Shown here piece by piece: positions 18,733 through 27,875 of a stretch of 64,000 bases of DNA. The DNA comes from DYMC01 sp035406705 (GTDB lineage Bacteria > Verrucomicrobiota > Lentisphaeria > Victivallales > GWF2-50-93). The notes beneath the pieces are model-generated. The model saw only the letters and a list, made by a program, of their open reading frames with translations, was not told the DNA's origin and searched no databases. The stretch lies in the NCBI GenBank assembly GCA_964426675.1, contig CAYRRM010000009.1, positions 23,982 through 87,981 of the forward strand, given 5' to 3'. How positions within the stretch are numbered: the first letter of the stretch is position 1; every line of letters begins with the position of its first letter. Both the position numbers and the translations under genes were made by a program.

Positions 18733-20100
18733 ATGGCTATAAAAAATAAGTATAATATTTTGATTGTAGAAGATGAGAGAAATGTCAGAGAAGCAATGGC
18801 TAAATTCTTACGTACAGATTATAATGTAAGCATTGCCGAAGATGGACTTAGAGCTATTAATATGATAAAGAAAAATGACTATGACATAGTTCTTACGGAT
18901 CTTATCATGCCAGAGGCAGATGGTTTTAAAGTTTTGGAAGAATGTTTAAAAAAAGATCCTCAGCCTTCCTGTATAGTTATAAGTGCTTATTCAAGTGCTG
19001 AAAATGGATTTGAAGCAAAAGCTAAAGGCGCAGAAGATTTTATTGTTAAGCCAATAAATCTCGATTATTTACGTGATTCTATAAAAAAAGCAATCGAAAA
19101 AAGGCAATTGAAAATTGAAAATCTTGAACTTAAAAAGAGATTACTTGAAAGAGATGTAACGAGAAAAATTATAGGTAATTCTGCGGCAATTCATGACGTG
19201 CTTGAAACTCTCAGGCAAGTTGCTGAAACGCGAGCAACTGTACTGATTCTAGGGGAAAGTGGAACTGGGAAAGAACTTGCCGCCAGAGCATTACATGAGA
19301 TGAGTAAAAGAAATGGACCTTTTATTGCAGTGCATTGTGCTGCTTTGCCTACCAATTTGCTTGAAAGTGAATTATTTGGGCATGAAAAAGGAGCTTTTAC
19401 TGGCGCTACAGAGCAAAGAAAAGGTAGATTTGAACTTGCGGATGGGGGAACATTATTCCTTGATGAGATAGGGGAAATAGATCAAACAGTTCAGGTAAAA
19501 ATATTGCGTGTTTTGGAGACGAGAACCTTTGAAAGAGTTGGAGGAACTGAACCTATCTACACAGATGTGAGAGTTGTTGCAGCTACAAATAAAGATTTGC
19601 GACAACTTGTTGAAGATGGAAAATTCAGAGAAGACCTTTTTTTTAGGCTTTTTGTCGTAACTGTAAATCTACCGCCCTTACGAGAACGCAAAGAGGATAT
19701 TCCTATCTTATTCAGATATTTTGTCGACGAAATTGCAAGAGAAAATAACAGAAAAATCGAGGGCATTAGTGAGGCTGCAATGAATGTTCTTTGCTCTTAT
19801 AATTGGCCCGGCAATATCCGCGAACTTCGCAATTGTGCTGAAAGAATGGTTATCTTATCAAAAAAAACATTTCTTGATCTTGATACTGTGCCTACCCACA
19901 TAAGAAATAATCTCAATTCAACAACAAAGAGAAGGATTTTTAAGGCGGAGCCTTTTTTAGATTTAAATAAAAATGAAGAACGGCTTATCAGGCAAGTTCT
20001 TGATGAAACAAAATGGAATGTGACGAAGGCAGCAAAAATTCTTGGTATAAGTCGTAGAACTCTACACAGAAAGATACATGCTCTGAATTTAAAACGTTGA
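18733..20100 (+). CDS. NtrC-family sigma-54 response regulator
   Basis: 455 residues in the classic three-part layout. A receiver domain (1-120) has the acceptor Asp56 in DIVLTDLIMPEADG. An AAA+ sigma-54 activation domain has Walker A GESGTGKE (about 173-180), the sigma-54 contact loop GAFTGA (about 220-225) and Walker B GGTLFLDEIGE. A Fis-type helix-turn-helix lies at the end (VTKAAKILGISRRTLHRKI). It should turn on promoters that use RpoN when phosphorylated by the kinase 25 bases upstream. I could not find a convincing -24/-12 sigma-54 promoter nearby. A near-match of the 13-bp palindrome lies at 19819. Confidence 0.96.
   Translation: MAIKNKYNILIVEDERNVREAMAKFLRTDYNVSIAEDGLRAINMIKKNDYDIVLTDLIMPEADGFKVLEECLKKDPQPSCIVISAYSSAENGFEAKAKGAEDFIVKPINLDYLRDSIKKAIEKRQLKIENLELKKRLLERDVTRKIIGNSAAIHDVLETLRQVAETRATVLILGESGTGKELAARALHEMSKRNGPFIAVHCAALPTNLLESELFGHEKGAFTGATEQRKGRFELADGGTLFLDEIGEIDQTVQVKILRVLETRTFERVGGTEPIYTDVRVVAATNKDLRQLVEDGKFREDLFFRLFVVTVNLPPLRERKEDIPILFRYFVDEIARENNRKIEGISEAAMNVLCSYNWPGNIRELRNCAERMVILSKKTFLDLDTVPTHIRNNLNSTTKRRIFKAEPFLDLNKNEERLIRQVLDETKWNVTKAAKILGISRRTLHRKIHALNLKR
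19819..19831. repeat. near-match of the TGCGA-N3-TCGCA palindrome (first base C)
   Basis: CGCGAACTTCGCA, one mismatch from the consensus, inside the sigma-54 regulator (Arg-Glu-Leu-Arg). Confidence 0.5.
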
Positions 20101-20127
20101 AAGCTCCCACTTTTGTAAATGTGTAAA

Positions 20128-20157
20128 ATAGAAAAATGTTTTTTCTATACTTTTTTT
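20128..20157 (+). terminator. possible terminator after the sigma-54 regulator
   Basis: A 9-bp perfect stem, ATAGAAAAA (20128-20136) with TTTTTCTAT (20140-20148), has a 3-base loop and is followed by a T-rich run. The stem has only one G-C pair, so termination strength is doubtful, but it lies 28 bases after the stop codon. Confidence 0.4.
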
Positions 20158-20496
20158 CTTTATATAATGTAATTTTTTTAGCCCCACTTAGAGTTGATCG
20201 TGATGAATTTTGGAATTGAAAGGGATGTAGAACGGAAAACAACATAATCGGCTTTTTTCTTACTGTATCTACTGAGAGATATTTCACTTAAAAAATAAAG
20301 AGGATTATTGAATTTTTAAAAATGAATAATGAAATTTTTTTTTAATACTTGTTCAAAAATCTAAGCATATTAAAAAAAATCCTGATAGGGCATGTTCCGT
20401 TCCTATTTTAGATTTCTAAAATAGTCGATTGATTATGATGAAACATTATATTAAAAAGGTTCTGCAATTTATGCTCTCTATTTTTATGCATAATTT
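20158..20496. other. intergenic region before the pseudokinase gene
   Basis: About 340 bases with no convincing gene on either strand. It contains a 9-bp perfect inverted repeat, CTATTTTAG/CTAAAATAG with a 4-base loop, at 20403-20424. That lies about 75 bases upstream of the proposed -35 of the next gene and could be a regulator site or a small hairpin. Confidence 0.4.
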
Positions 20497-20526
20497 TTGA
20501 CAATTGATTTATAATTAATATATTAT
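20497..20526 (+). promoter_or_regulatory. likely vegetative promoter of the pseudokinase gene
   Basis: A perfect TTGACA at 20497-20502 is followed after 18 bases by TATTAT (20521-20526), 5 of 6 to the -10 consensus. The start codon is 44 bases further on, after a GGAG site. Confidence 0.55.
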
Positions 20527-20569
20527 ATATTATAAAATTTCATTGAGGGAGTAAGTAGGAGATCTTTGA

Positions 20570-23500
20570 ATGTTTAATTTTAGGTGCACTTATTGTGATT
20601 CAGAGTTACAGGGAGAATACTCCTATATTGGTGAAGTTGTAGAATGTCCTATATGTGGTAGTCTTCAAGTTTTGCCGGACCCGATAATGCCACAAAAGAC
20701 GCGATTTCATGGGTATAGGATAGAAGAACTAGTTGGAATGAATCTTTTGTGGACAACGTATCTGGCTGAAGGCTATGAGAAACTTTATGGCAGTAAGGTA
20801 ATTTTGCGAATACCCACAACTTTCTTTATTAAAAATATTAAAGAATCTAATGCCTTCTATGACCTTGTTATAAGAGCTGGTACATTAAACATGCCGGAAT
20901 TTCCACAACTTCTTGATCGTTGTATTCTTGAAGGAAAAGTTTATTTTGCTTTTGAATATCTTGAGAAATTTAAATGTATTGCAGCCCTTGCTATTGGGCA
21001 GAGGCAAATTGAGTACAAGGAAGCTCTTACTATTGTGAGAAATGTTGCTGTAGGCTTATCAAAAGCATGGTCGAGTAACCTCCTATTGCATAAAAATCTA
21101 ATTCCCAGTAATATATTTACCGATGAAAATTATAATATAAAGGTGAAAAATCTAGGTATATATGATTTCCTGTTGAAAGATTACTCTTTAATCAAAAATG
21201 GTTTTAATGTATGGGACTACAGATATATGAGTCCTGAGTTCATAAGGTTCGGAAAAGCGGATTCTCCTCTTTGTGATATTTATTCTTTAGGTGCTGTTCT
21301 TTTTATGCTCTTGACTGGTAGACATCCATATGATGGACTTGACTTTGATATGATTCCTGATGCCCCCATACCAAATATCTTAGATTTTGAACCTGATTGT
21401 CCTGCGGAAATCGCAAAAATAGTAAATATAATGATGGAAAAAAGCGAGCAGATGAGGATTTCAGACTGGGAAGAATTAATTCACCGTATTGATAGGATTA
21501 TTCTCAATATGCCTCAGCATACGCCAACATTGACTAATATTAAGGTGGACTTTAAAAGGGATATTATTGAGCCCGTGGGATTGAAACCTGCAAAATATAC
21601 TTCTAAAAGAAAAGTTTTTGTGGTAGATAAAAAACAGGATAAAAAAGATGTTACCAATACTCTCGCTAGAATTGTTAGAAAAAAACTGAACACAGATAAA
21701 TTACAAATTGAAAAAAAAGATACTGTTTGGAATTTTCTTAAGAAAAAACTTTCGCCTGGCTTGATATTTGTTTTTATTATAGGAGTATTGCTAATTTCTT
21801 TTTTCATCTTTTTTAGTTTTAATAATATTTCAAATAAAAATCTTATTGAACAGGGGAAAGTTAGTACTAAAAATTATAACGTAAAAAAAGAATCAGAACC
21901 TGCGGTTATCTCTGATGATCAACTTAAAACTCCAGAAAAAGGGGAAAATGAGGATATTCTATCTCAGAAGAGAATTTTTTCACCATATGAGATAGAAGAG
22001 CAGAAAATTTATAAATTGATTAATGATGCAAAGAAAATTGTTGCCAAAACTTCTCCTGATGCGATTGATATTGATAACGCTATCAACTTAATGCATAAGG
22101 CGAAGGAAAAAGCTCGTTCCATAAAAAATTATAAACTTGAACAAACCATTATTAATGAGATTCTCGACTTGGAAGGTAAAAAACGTGAACCAATAGAAAA
22201 GGTTATAGAGGAACTCAAGGCAAAGGTAAAAGAATTTACAGTAAAAGGAGATTTTGAAGGAGCTCTTTCATTGATAAAATCATATAAGGGACCTTATGAA
22301 GAGGAGACAATTCAGGAACGTAACTACATTGCTGATGAGATAATTCGAAATAGAGAAGAAATTCGTAAAAAAAATGAAGTCCAAAGAAAAGCAGCATTCA
22401 AAAAATTCTTTGAGATTTTTAAAGAAAATTCAGGAAGTATTATACGAGGAGACTTTTCGGAATTTAAAAATTCTATTACAAATCTCATTGAAAGTGATTT
22501 ATCTGCTATAAAAGACTATGTAAATTCTATTATTGAACAAATAGATATATATATAAAAATACCGCAATTATTAAATGATTATATTATAAAAAATTCTTCC
22601 TCTTCCTTTGAAATTAAATTTATTGGTTCTCCTGTTGAAAAAATAAAAAAAGCTGAAATAAAGGATGGTTTTCTATTCTTTCTAAGAGATAACGCTATTT
22701 CATCTTCACTGGAACAGATAAATTTGGATCGGATAGACCCAGATTTTATCCTTGAAAAAATCTTAAATATACAATCAGATACCAAAGAAAATATTTTTCT
22801 AAGGGCCCTTGTCTATCTTAAAGCAGGTGAGTATAAAAAGGCTCTTGAAAATTTTAAACTTATTGAGTGTTTTTCTGATTACAATGAAAGCTTTCTGCAA
22901 AAACTTATTTCTGAATATGCTGTGGAAAAGGAATTTATAGAGATATTACGGGATTGTGGACTAGGATCTGTAACTGTAAATGATATAAGTAATCCTCAAT
23001 TGATATCGGATATTATAAAACTTGAGATAAAACAGGACGATGTCGAAAAGCTATTTTCACGTATTCAAAATTATAAAATAGCAAATTCAGGCAAAGCCGC
23101 TTATTCAAAGTTGGAGAGATTAGTTGAGGAGCTCGAAAATCAATGTATGAGATTCGATAAACAGAATAAACTCTATAGGCAAATTGTATTAAGAACAAGT
23201 AATAAAACTCCTGGAGATGCATTGATTCAGGAATTACATAATGTAAAACCTAAAACTATTATAAAACTCCCAGCTGGGAAATACAATAGTTCAGGTAAAA
23301 TAAATACTATCTTTATTTCTCAAAAAGATCTATCAATTGTTGGTGAAAATGGCGTTTATATTGATATGAACTTAGAATTAACGAGTCAAAACATTGAACT
23401 TTCTGATTTAATATTTACCGGTGATACTGTTATATTAAAAAAAGACGCAAAAAATCTAACTATTAAAAATTGTCTTTTTTCTAAGGCGATAATTACTATC

Positions 23501-24007
23501 GAACGTGCTGAAGATATTAGATTCAATAACTGCTTTTTCAGGGAACTTTTTATCATTAATTCTAAAAATCTTTATTTTGATCATTGCACCTTGACAACGG
23601 TTAAAAAATCAAAAACAGATATTCCGCTGAAAATAGAAGGAGATTCATCTGTAGAATTTGATAATACTATAGTTTTTGGAGAAAGTTATGCCATGCTAAT
23701 TTCAGAAAAAGTCTTACCAGATAAAGTAAAATTCAATAATTCATTACTTTTTGGAGAGGATGGAATTGCCGTTGTAAAAGATAAAGACGGTAATATTGAA
23801 AAGAAAACAGCGATAAAGAAAGAAATTAAGCTTCATAGATTATGTAAACATAAGAATGGAATCTTTGAGGAACCCAAGTTTATTGATCCAGTAAATGGTA
23901 ATTGGATGCTCGTTCCTGAAACACCTGGAACGAAAGCCGCAAAGGATGGTCGTGATGTAGGAGTATTATGGGAAATTTTTGGTAAAAACTTTCTCCTTCC
24001 TCAGTGA
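20570..24007 (+). CDS. zinc-ribbon pseudokinase with coiled coil and beta-helix tail
   Basis: 1145 residues. Residues 1-30 are a zinc ribbon (C6, C9, C26, C29). Residues about 45-315 follow the Ser/Thr kinase fold, with recognisable late-lobe motifs YMSPEF and DIYSLGAVLFMLLTGRHPYDG. The catalytic residues appear lost: the HRD loop is H174-K-N176, DFG is N194-L-G, and the beta-3 lysine position reads VILRI. A membrane helix lies at about 397-415, then a long charged helical region (470-850). A right-handed beta-helix-like tail (920-1060) has repeats such as NIELSDLIFTGDTV and LTIKNCLFSKAII, ending near the C-terminus with GNWMLVPETPGTKAAKDGRD. Probably a signalling scaffold that binds outside the cell through the helix; substrate unknown. 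Confidence 0.8.
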   Translation: MFNFRCTYCDSELQGEYSYIGEVVECPICGSLQVLPDPIMPQKTRFHGYRIEELVGMNLLWTTYLAEGYEKLYGSKVILRIPTTFFIKNIKESNAFYDLVIRAGTLNMPEFPQLLDRCILEGKVYFAFEYLEKFKCIAALAIGQRQIEYKEALTIVRNVAVGLSKAWSSNLLLHKNLIPSNIFTDENYNIKVKNLGIYDFLLKDYSLIKNGFNVWDYRYMSPEFIRFGKADSPLCDIYSLGAVLFMLLTGRHPYDGLDFDMIPDAPIPNILDFEPDCPAEIAKIVNIMMEKSEQMRISDWEELIHRIDRIILNMPQHTPTLTNIKVDFKRDIIEPVGLKPAKYTSKRKVFVVDKKQDKKDVTNTLARIVRKKLNTDKLQIEKKDTVWNFLKKKLSPGLIFVFIIGVLLISFFIFFSFNNISNKNLIEQGKVSTKNYNVKKESEPAVISDDQLKTPEKGENEDILSQKRIFSPYEIEEQKIYKLINDAKKIVAKTSPDAIDIDNAINLMHKAKEKARSIKNYKLEQTIINEILDLEGKKREPIEKVIEELKAKVKEFTVKGDFEGALSLIKSYKGPYEEETIQERNYIADEIIRNREEIRKKNEVQRKAAFKKFFEIFKENSGSIIRGDFSEFKNSITNLIESDLSAIKDYVNSIIEQIDIYIKIPQLLNDYIIKNSSSSFEIKFIGSPVEKIKKAEIKDGFLFFLRDNAISSSLEQINLDRIDPDFILEKILNIQSDTKENIFLRALVYLKAGEYKKALENFKLIECFSDYNESFLQKLISEYAVEKEFIEILRDCGLGSVTVNDISNPQLISDIIKLEIKQDDVEKLFSRIQNYKIANSGKAAYSKLERLVEELENQCMRFDKQNKLYRQIVLRTSNKTPGDALIQELHNVKPKTIIKLPAGKYNSSGKINTIFISQKDLSIVGENGVYIDMNLELTSQNIELSDLIFTGDTVILKKDAKNLTIKNCLFSKAIITIERAEDIRFNNCFFRELFIINSKNLYFDHCTLTTVKKSKTDIPLKIEGDSSVEFDNTIVFGESYAMLISEKVLPDKVKFNNSLLFGEDGIAVVKDKDGNIEKKTAIKKEIKLHRLCKHKNGIFEEPKFIDPVNGNWMLVPETPGTKAAKDGRDVGVLWEIFGKNFLLPQ
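21403..21415. repeat. near-match of the TGCGA-N3-TCGCA palindrome
   Basis: TGCGGAAATCGCA, one mismatch from the consensus, inside the pseudokinase gene. Confidence 0.45.
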
Positions 24008-24108
24008 TATGAAATCTTTATGAGTATCAATTTTTTTGAGTATTTCATGGTCTTTTTGGGATATACTCAGATGAATTTTTACGTTTTACTTTGAAGACAA
24101 TCAGAGTA

Positions 24109-25257
24109 TTAATTTGGTGTTATGATTTTTCTAAGTCCTTCCCCAATGAAGTTAAAAGACAATACTGCTGCGAAAATCGCAATTCCTGGCCATAGAGTAA
24201 GGTGCCAGTAGGTTTTTGGATCGATGAACGCCTGACGGAGAAGTTCACCCCAACTGGCTGTTGGAGGTTGGATGCCAAAACCGAGAAAACTGAGTCCACT
24301 TTCAGCCAGTATCGCCCCTGCAATTCCAAAAGTGAAACTTACGAAAATAGGACCTGCTACATTTGGGAGAAGGTGGATAAAAAGTATTCTCCACACAGGA
24401 AGTGCAAGGCATTCACAAGCTCTTATATATGGCATTTGACGTTGTTGAAGGACTTCTCCTCTTACAATTCTTGATAGGCCTGTCCATGAGGTTAGTCCAA
24501 TTATAGAGATAACTACTAATATTGATTGTTCAAATTTTTTATCCATTAAGATCGACATTAATATCAGTAGCAGGAGAAATGTTGGAAAACAGATGATGAT
24601 TTCGACTACTCTCATTACGATTAGGTCTATTTTTCCTCCAAAATAGCCGCTTATTAACCCAATGCATACGCCAATAAGTATTGTTAATGCAGTTGCAGAT
24701 ACTCCTACTGCAAGTGATACTCTAGCGCCGTATAGCATGCGAGCGGCGACATCTCTTCCAATCTGGTCTGTCCCGAGTATATGCTTTTTTGATGGTTTTT
24801 CATATGGTGTAGCAATGCTCTCAAATGGGCTATATGGAATGGGAGCAAAAATTGCAAAGGCCTTTTCTGTTTTTGTTCTTTCCCGCCAATTTGTTCGGTC
24901 GAGTTTTGTGTTTACAAATATGAATGGGAAAATAATCAATATAATGAACAAAGCTAATAGGGATTTTATATTTTTTGATTTTGTTTTAAATATAGTAAAA
25001 ATTGGAAGAAATGTGATTAGTATGAAGTTGAATGTTTTTTCGACAAGTTTTTCATTTGTATCAGGTGCGAATATGAACCTTAGAAAAGGAAAAGAAAATT
25101 CTGTTTCTGAAATATATACAAATGGTTTATTATTGGCGAGGAGCGGAGCGAATATAGCAAAGAAGAAGAATATAGCCACACATATTAACCCCAGGATTGC
25201 TACATTGTCTTTTTTTAATTTTCGATATATCTCGATTAGGACAGAGAAATCACTCAT
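24109..25257 (-). CDS. ABC transporter inner-membrane permease, OppC/YejE type
   Basis: 382 residues. The C-terminal 240 hold the binding-protein-dependent permease domain: LGTDQIGRDVAARMLYGARV, then the EAA-like loop YIRACECLALPVWRILFIHL. The N-terminal part carries one helix followed by LLANNKPFVYISETEFSFP, the layout of YejE, whose N-terminus is longer than plain OppC. A loop with further hydrophobic segments follows. Its start overlaps the stop of lon by 4 bases (ATGA), so the two are translationally coupled. No partner permease, ATPase or binding protein is adjacent, so those must be encoded elsewhere. Confidence 0.85.
   Translation of the reverse strand: MSDFSVLIEIYRKLKKDNVAILGLICVAIFFFFAIFAPLLANNKPFVYISETEFSFPFLRFIFAPDTNEKLVEKTFNFILITFLPIFTIFKTKSKNIKSLLALFIILIIFPFIFVNTKLDRTNWRERTKTEKAFAIFAPIPYSPFESIATPYEKPSKKHILGTDQIGRDVAARMLYGARVSLAVGVSATALTILIGVCIGLISGYFGGKIDLIVMRVVEIIICFPTFLLLLILMSILMDKKFEQSILVVISIIGLTSWTGLSRIVRGEVLQQRQMPYIRACECLALPVWRILFIHLLPNVAGPIFVSFTFGIAGAILAESGLSFLGFGIQPPTASWGELLRQAFIDPKTYWHLTLWPGIAIFAAVLSFNFIGEGLRKIITPN
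24169..24181. repeat. TGCGA-N3-TCGCA palindrome, copy 7 (spacer AAA)
   Basis: Exact copy near the end of the permease gene, read on the minus strand as Ala-Ile-Phe-Ala. Confidence 0.9.
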
Positions 25258-27734
25258 TTTAGTGAAAATTTAACTGCTGACATTATATCAGAGAAGAAAT
25301 GGAATTTTATTTTACTCTTTATCTCGTCTGGAACTTTTTCAAGGTCGCTTTTATTTTTTTCTGGTAAAATGATATCTTTTACTCCGGCAGCTAATGCTGC
25401 GACTACTTTTTCTCTTATACCGCCTACTGGCATAAGTTTCCCCTGTAGATTTATTTCTCCTGTCATGGCAAGGCGTGGATTTATAGTTTTATTTTTTAAG
25501 AGAGAAATCAAAGCAATAAGTATAGTTATGCCTGCGGATGGGCCATCTTTAGGCGTTGCGCCGTCAGGTACATGGATATGGAAGTCGTTTTTCGTAAAAA
25601 TATCTCTTTTTATTTTTAACTCTTTTTGATTACTTCTGATGAAGTTAAAGGCTATTTCTGCACTTTCTTTCATTATGTCTCCGAGAGAGCCGGTAAGTTT
25701 CAATATTCCTTTGCCTGGCATTTTTCTTACTTCTACTGGCATAATGGCTCCGCCATAGCTTGTCCATGCCATTCCTGTAACGACTCCGGGAATTACTTTT
25801 TCGTTTACGATATCTGAGAAAAATTTTCTTGGTCCTAAATATTTTAATAGGTCATTTATGTGTATTTCAGTTTTACCATTAATTGTCTGTTTTTTTTCTA
25901 TAATTTCTCTTGCAAATTTTCTGCATATTGCCCCTATATTTCTTTCTAAATTTCTTACTCCAGCTTCCATAGTGTATTCGGAGATCAGTTTTTGTAATGT
26001 GTCATCTGCAAATTTAATTCTATTTTTTTGCAGGCCATTTTCTTTTTCCTGTCTTGGGATGAGATATTTTCGTGCAATTTCAATTTTTTCCATTGTTGTA
26101 TAACCGGGCAAATGAATCATTTCCATTCTATCAAGAAGTGGTGCTGGGATTGTTTCTGTAATATTTGCTGTCGCTATGAAAAGGACGGAACTCAAATCAA
26201 AGTCTACTTCAAGATAGTGGTCATTGAAAGCGTTATTTTGTGCAGGGTCTAGAACTTCTAGAAGAGCTGCGGCAGGATCTCCTCTAAAATCATTTCCTAA
26301 TTTATCTATTTCATCAAGCATAAAGACAGGGTTTGCGCTACCAGCCTTTTTTATTCCCTGTATGATTCTACCAGGAAGTGCTCCAACATACGTTCGCCTA
26401 TGTCCTCTAATTTCTGCTTCGTCCCTGATTCCTCCCAGAGACATCCTTACAAATTTTCTATTCATTGCTCTTGCAATGGATTGTCCGAGAGAAGTTTTCC
26501 CTACACCTGGAGGCCCCACAAAACATAGTATTGGAGACTTTTTATCTGAATTTTTTTTGAGTTGCAATACAGCGAGAAAATCTAAAATTCTATCCTTTAC
26601 ATCTTTTAAATTATAGTGGTCTTCATTGAGAATTTTTTCCGCATTTTTTATATTTATAGTATCTTTTGTATATTCATTCCAGGGAAGGTCGGCAAGCCAA
26701 TTTAGGTAAGTAAGGGAAACGTTATATTCAGCCGAGACCTGTGGTATGATCTGGAGCCTTTCGAATTCTTTATCTACCACTTCTTTCACTTTTTCGGGTA
26801 GTTTTTTCTTTTTAAATCTATCTGCGAGAGATGATAATTCAGGACTCAAGGCTTCTTCACCAAGTTCTTTTTTTATAGCTTTTAATTGTTCTCTTAGATA
26901 GTATTCTCTCTGAGCCTTTCCGAGAGTATTACTGACCTGTGAATGTATTTTTGATCCCAGGTGAATTATTTCTATTTCTCGGTTAAGAAGAATTGTAAGA
27001 ATCTGAAATCTGGAGTGCAAGTTAGGGGCTACAAGTATAGCGAGTTTTTCGATATAACGAAGGTTTAATGTTTCTGCGATAAGATCGGCAAGGCGATAAT
27101 TATCATTTATATTCATTACCGCTATTCTTAAATCATCAGGATAAAATGGTGAAGAATTGATGATCTCATGGAATTGTGTAATGGCATTTTTTGCCATTGC
27201 AATAGTTTCGAGGCCTTCATCTTTTTCAAAAGGCAGTTCAATAACTTTTACTATTGGGGGCTTTGTGTCTTCCTGGATTTTTAACGCATTTATCCGACGT
27301 ATTCCTCTTACCAGTATTCTAACTGACCCGTCAGGAAAACGGAGCATTTTTACTATTCTTCCAAGAGTGCCAATTTTTGAAATTCTTTTATCCTGATATT
27401 CTAGATATTCAAACTTCAATCCAATGTCGTTGATATTAAATTTTATTTCTGTTTCTGCATTTTTAGGCAACTCTGGGAATAAGCCAATAATCCGTGTATT
27501 ATTGGCAAGTTTTTCCATTATAGCAACATTTTCTTCACCCTCTATTACCAATGTAGACAGTGAAAATGGAAAAAGTACAGTATCTTTTAAAGGCATGAAT
27601 ACTACATCGGAGGTTGCCGAATCGTCTTCAACATGGAGTGTTGTTGTATTTATATTTTCGCTATTTTGCTCTTTTAAATTATCTTGCGATTTATCTTCAA
27701 TAATAGTTTCATTTTTTTTAGGAATATCGCTCAC
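25254..27734 (-). CDS. lon: ATP-dependent protease Lon
   Basis: AAA+ serine protease that destroys misfolded and regulatory proteins in the cytoplasm. The LON substrate domain starts VVFMPLKDTVLFPFSLSTLV. Walker A is GPPGVGKTSL, Walker B is VFMLDEIDKL, the catalytic Ser is in DGPSAGIT and the catalytic Lys in GGIREKVVAALAAG. The frame is open to 27905, but that would overlap tilS. The GTG at 27734 has GAGG six bases before it and gives 826 residues, a normal length. The first 45 residues are an acidic linker. Translationally coupled to the permease downstream. Confidence 0.94.
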   Translation of the reverse strand: MSDIPKKNETIIEDKSQDNLKEQNSENINTTTLHVEDDSATSDVVFMPLKDTVLFPFSLSTLVIEGEENVAIMEKLANNTRIIGLFPELPKNAETEIKFNINDIGLKFEYLEYQDKRISKIGTLGRIVKMLRFPDGSVRILVRGIRRINALKIQEDTKPPIVKVIELPFEKDEGLETIAMAKNAITQFHEIINSSPFYPDDLRIAVMNINDNYRLADLIAETLNLRYIEKLAILVAPNLHSRFQILTILLNREIEIIHLGSKIHSQVSNTLGKAQREYYLREQLKAIKKELGEEALSPELSSLADRFKKKKLPEKVKEVVDKEFERLQIIPQVSAEYNVSLTYLNWLADLPWNEYTKDTINIKNAEKILNEDHYNLKDVKDRILDFLAVLQLKKNSDKKSPILCFVGPPGVGKTSLGQSIARAMNRKFVRMSLGGIRDEAEIRGHRRTYVGALPGRIIQGIKKAGSANPVFMLDEIDKLGNDFRGDPAAALLEVLDPAQNNAFNDHYLEVDFDLSSVLFIATANITETIPAPLLDRMEMIHLPGYTTMEKIEIARKYLIPRQEKENGLQKNRIKFADDTLQKLISEYTMEAGVRNLERNIGAICRKFAREIIEKKQTINGKTEIHINDLLKYLGPRKFFSDIVNEKVIPGVVTGMAWTSYGGAIMPVEVRKMPGKGILKLTGSLGDIMKESAEIAFNFIRSNQKELKIKRDIFTKNDFHIHVPDGATPKDGPSAGITILIALISLLKNKTINPRLAMTGEINLQGKLMPVGGIREKVVAALAAGVKDIILPEKNKSDLEKVPDEIKSKIKFHFFSDIMSAVKFSLK

Positions 27735-27875
27735 TATGGGCCTCACTTTTTTGCATATAATAGACACGAACAACAAATATTCAAAGTAAAAAAATAAAAA
27801 AAAAGGGAACTTGAAGGCTTTTTTAAATGAATTATATTGAATTTTTAAAGAAAAAATTTTAGAAAAAATACTGAA

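Noticed and set aside
19988..20287. 99-codon minus-strand frame
   Set aside because: It starts inside the gap and ends in the sigma-54 regulator gene on the other strand; no family features and no ribosome-binding site.
24008..24108. Convergent terminator between the pseudokinase and permease genes
   Set aside because: ATGAAAT and ATTTCAT are complementary but separated by about 26 bases, too weak to call.
24662..25273. 203-codon plus-strand frame
   Set aside because: It is antisense to the conserved permease gene and has no recognisable domain.
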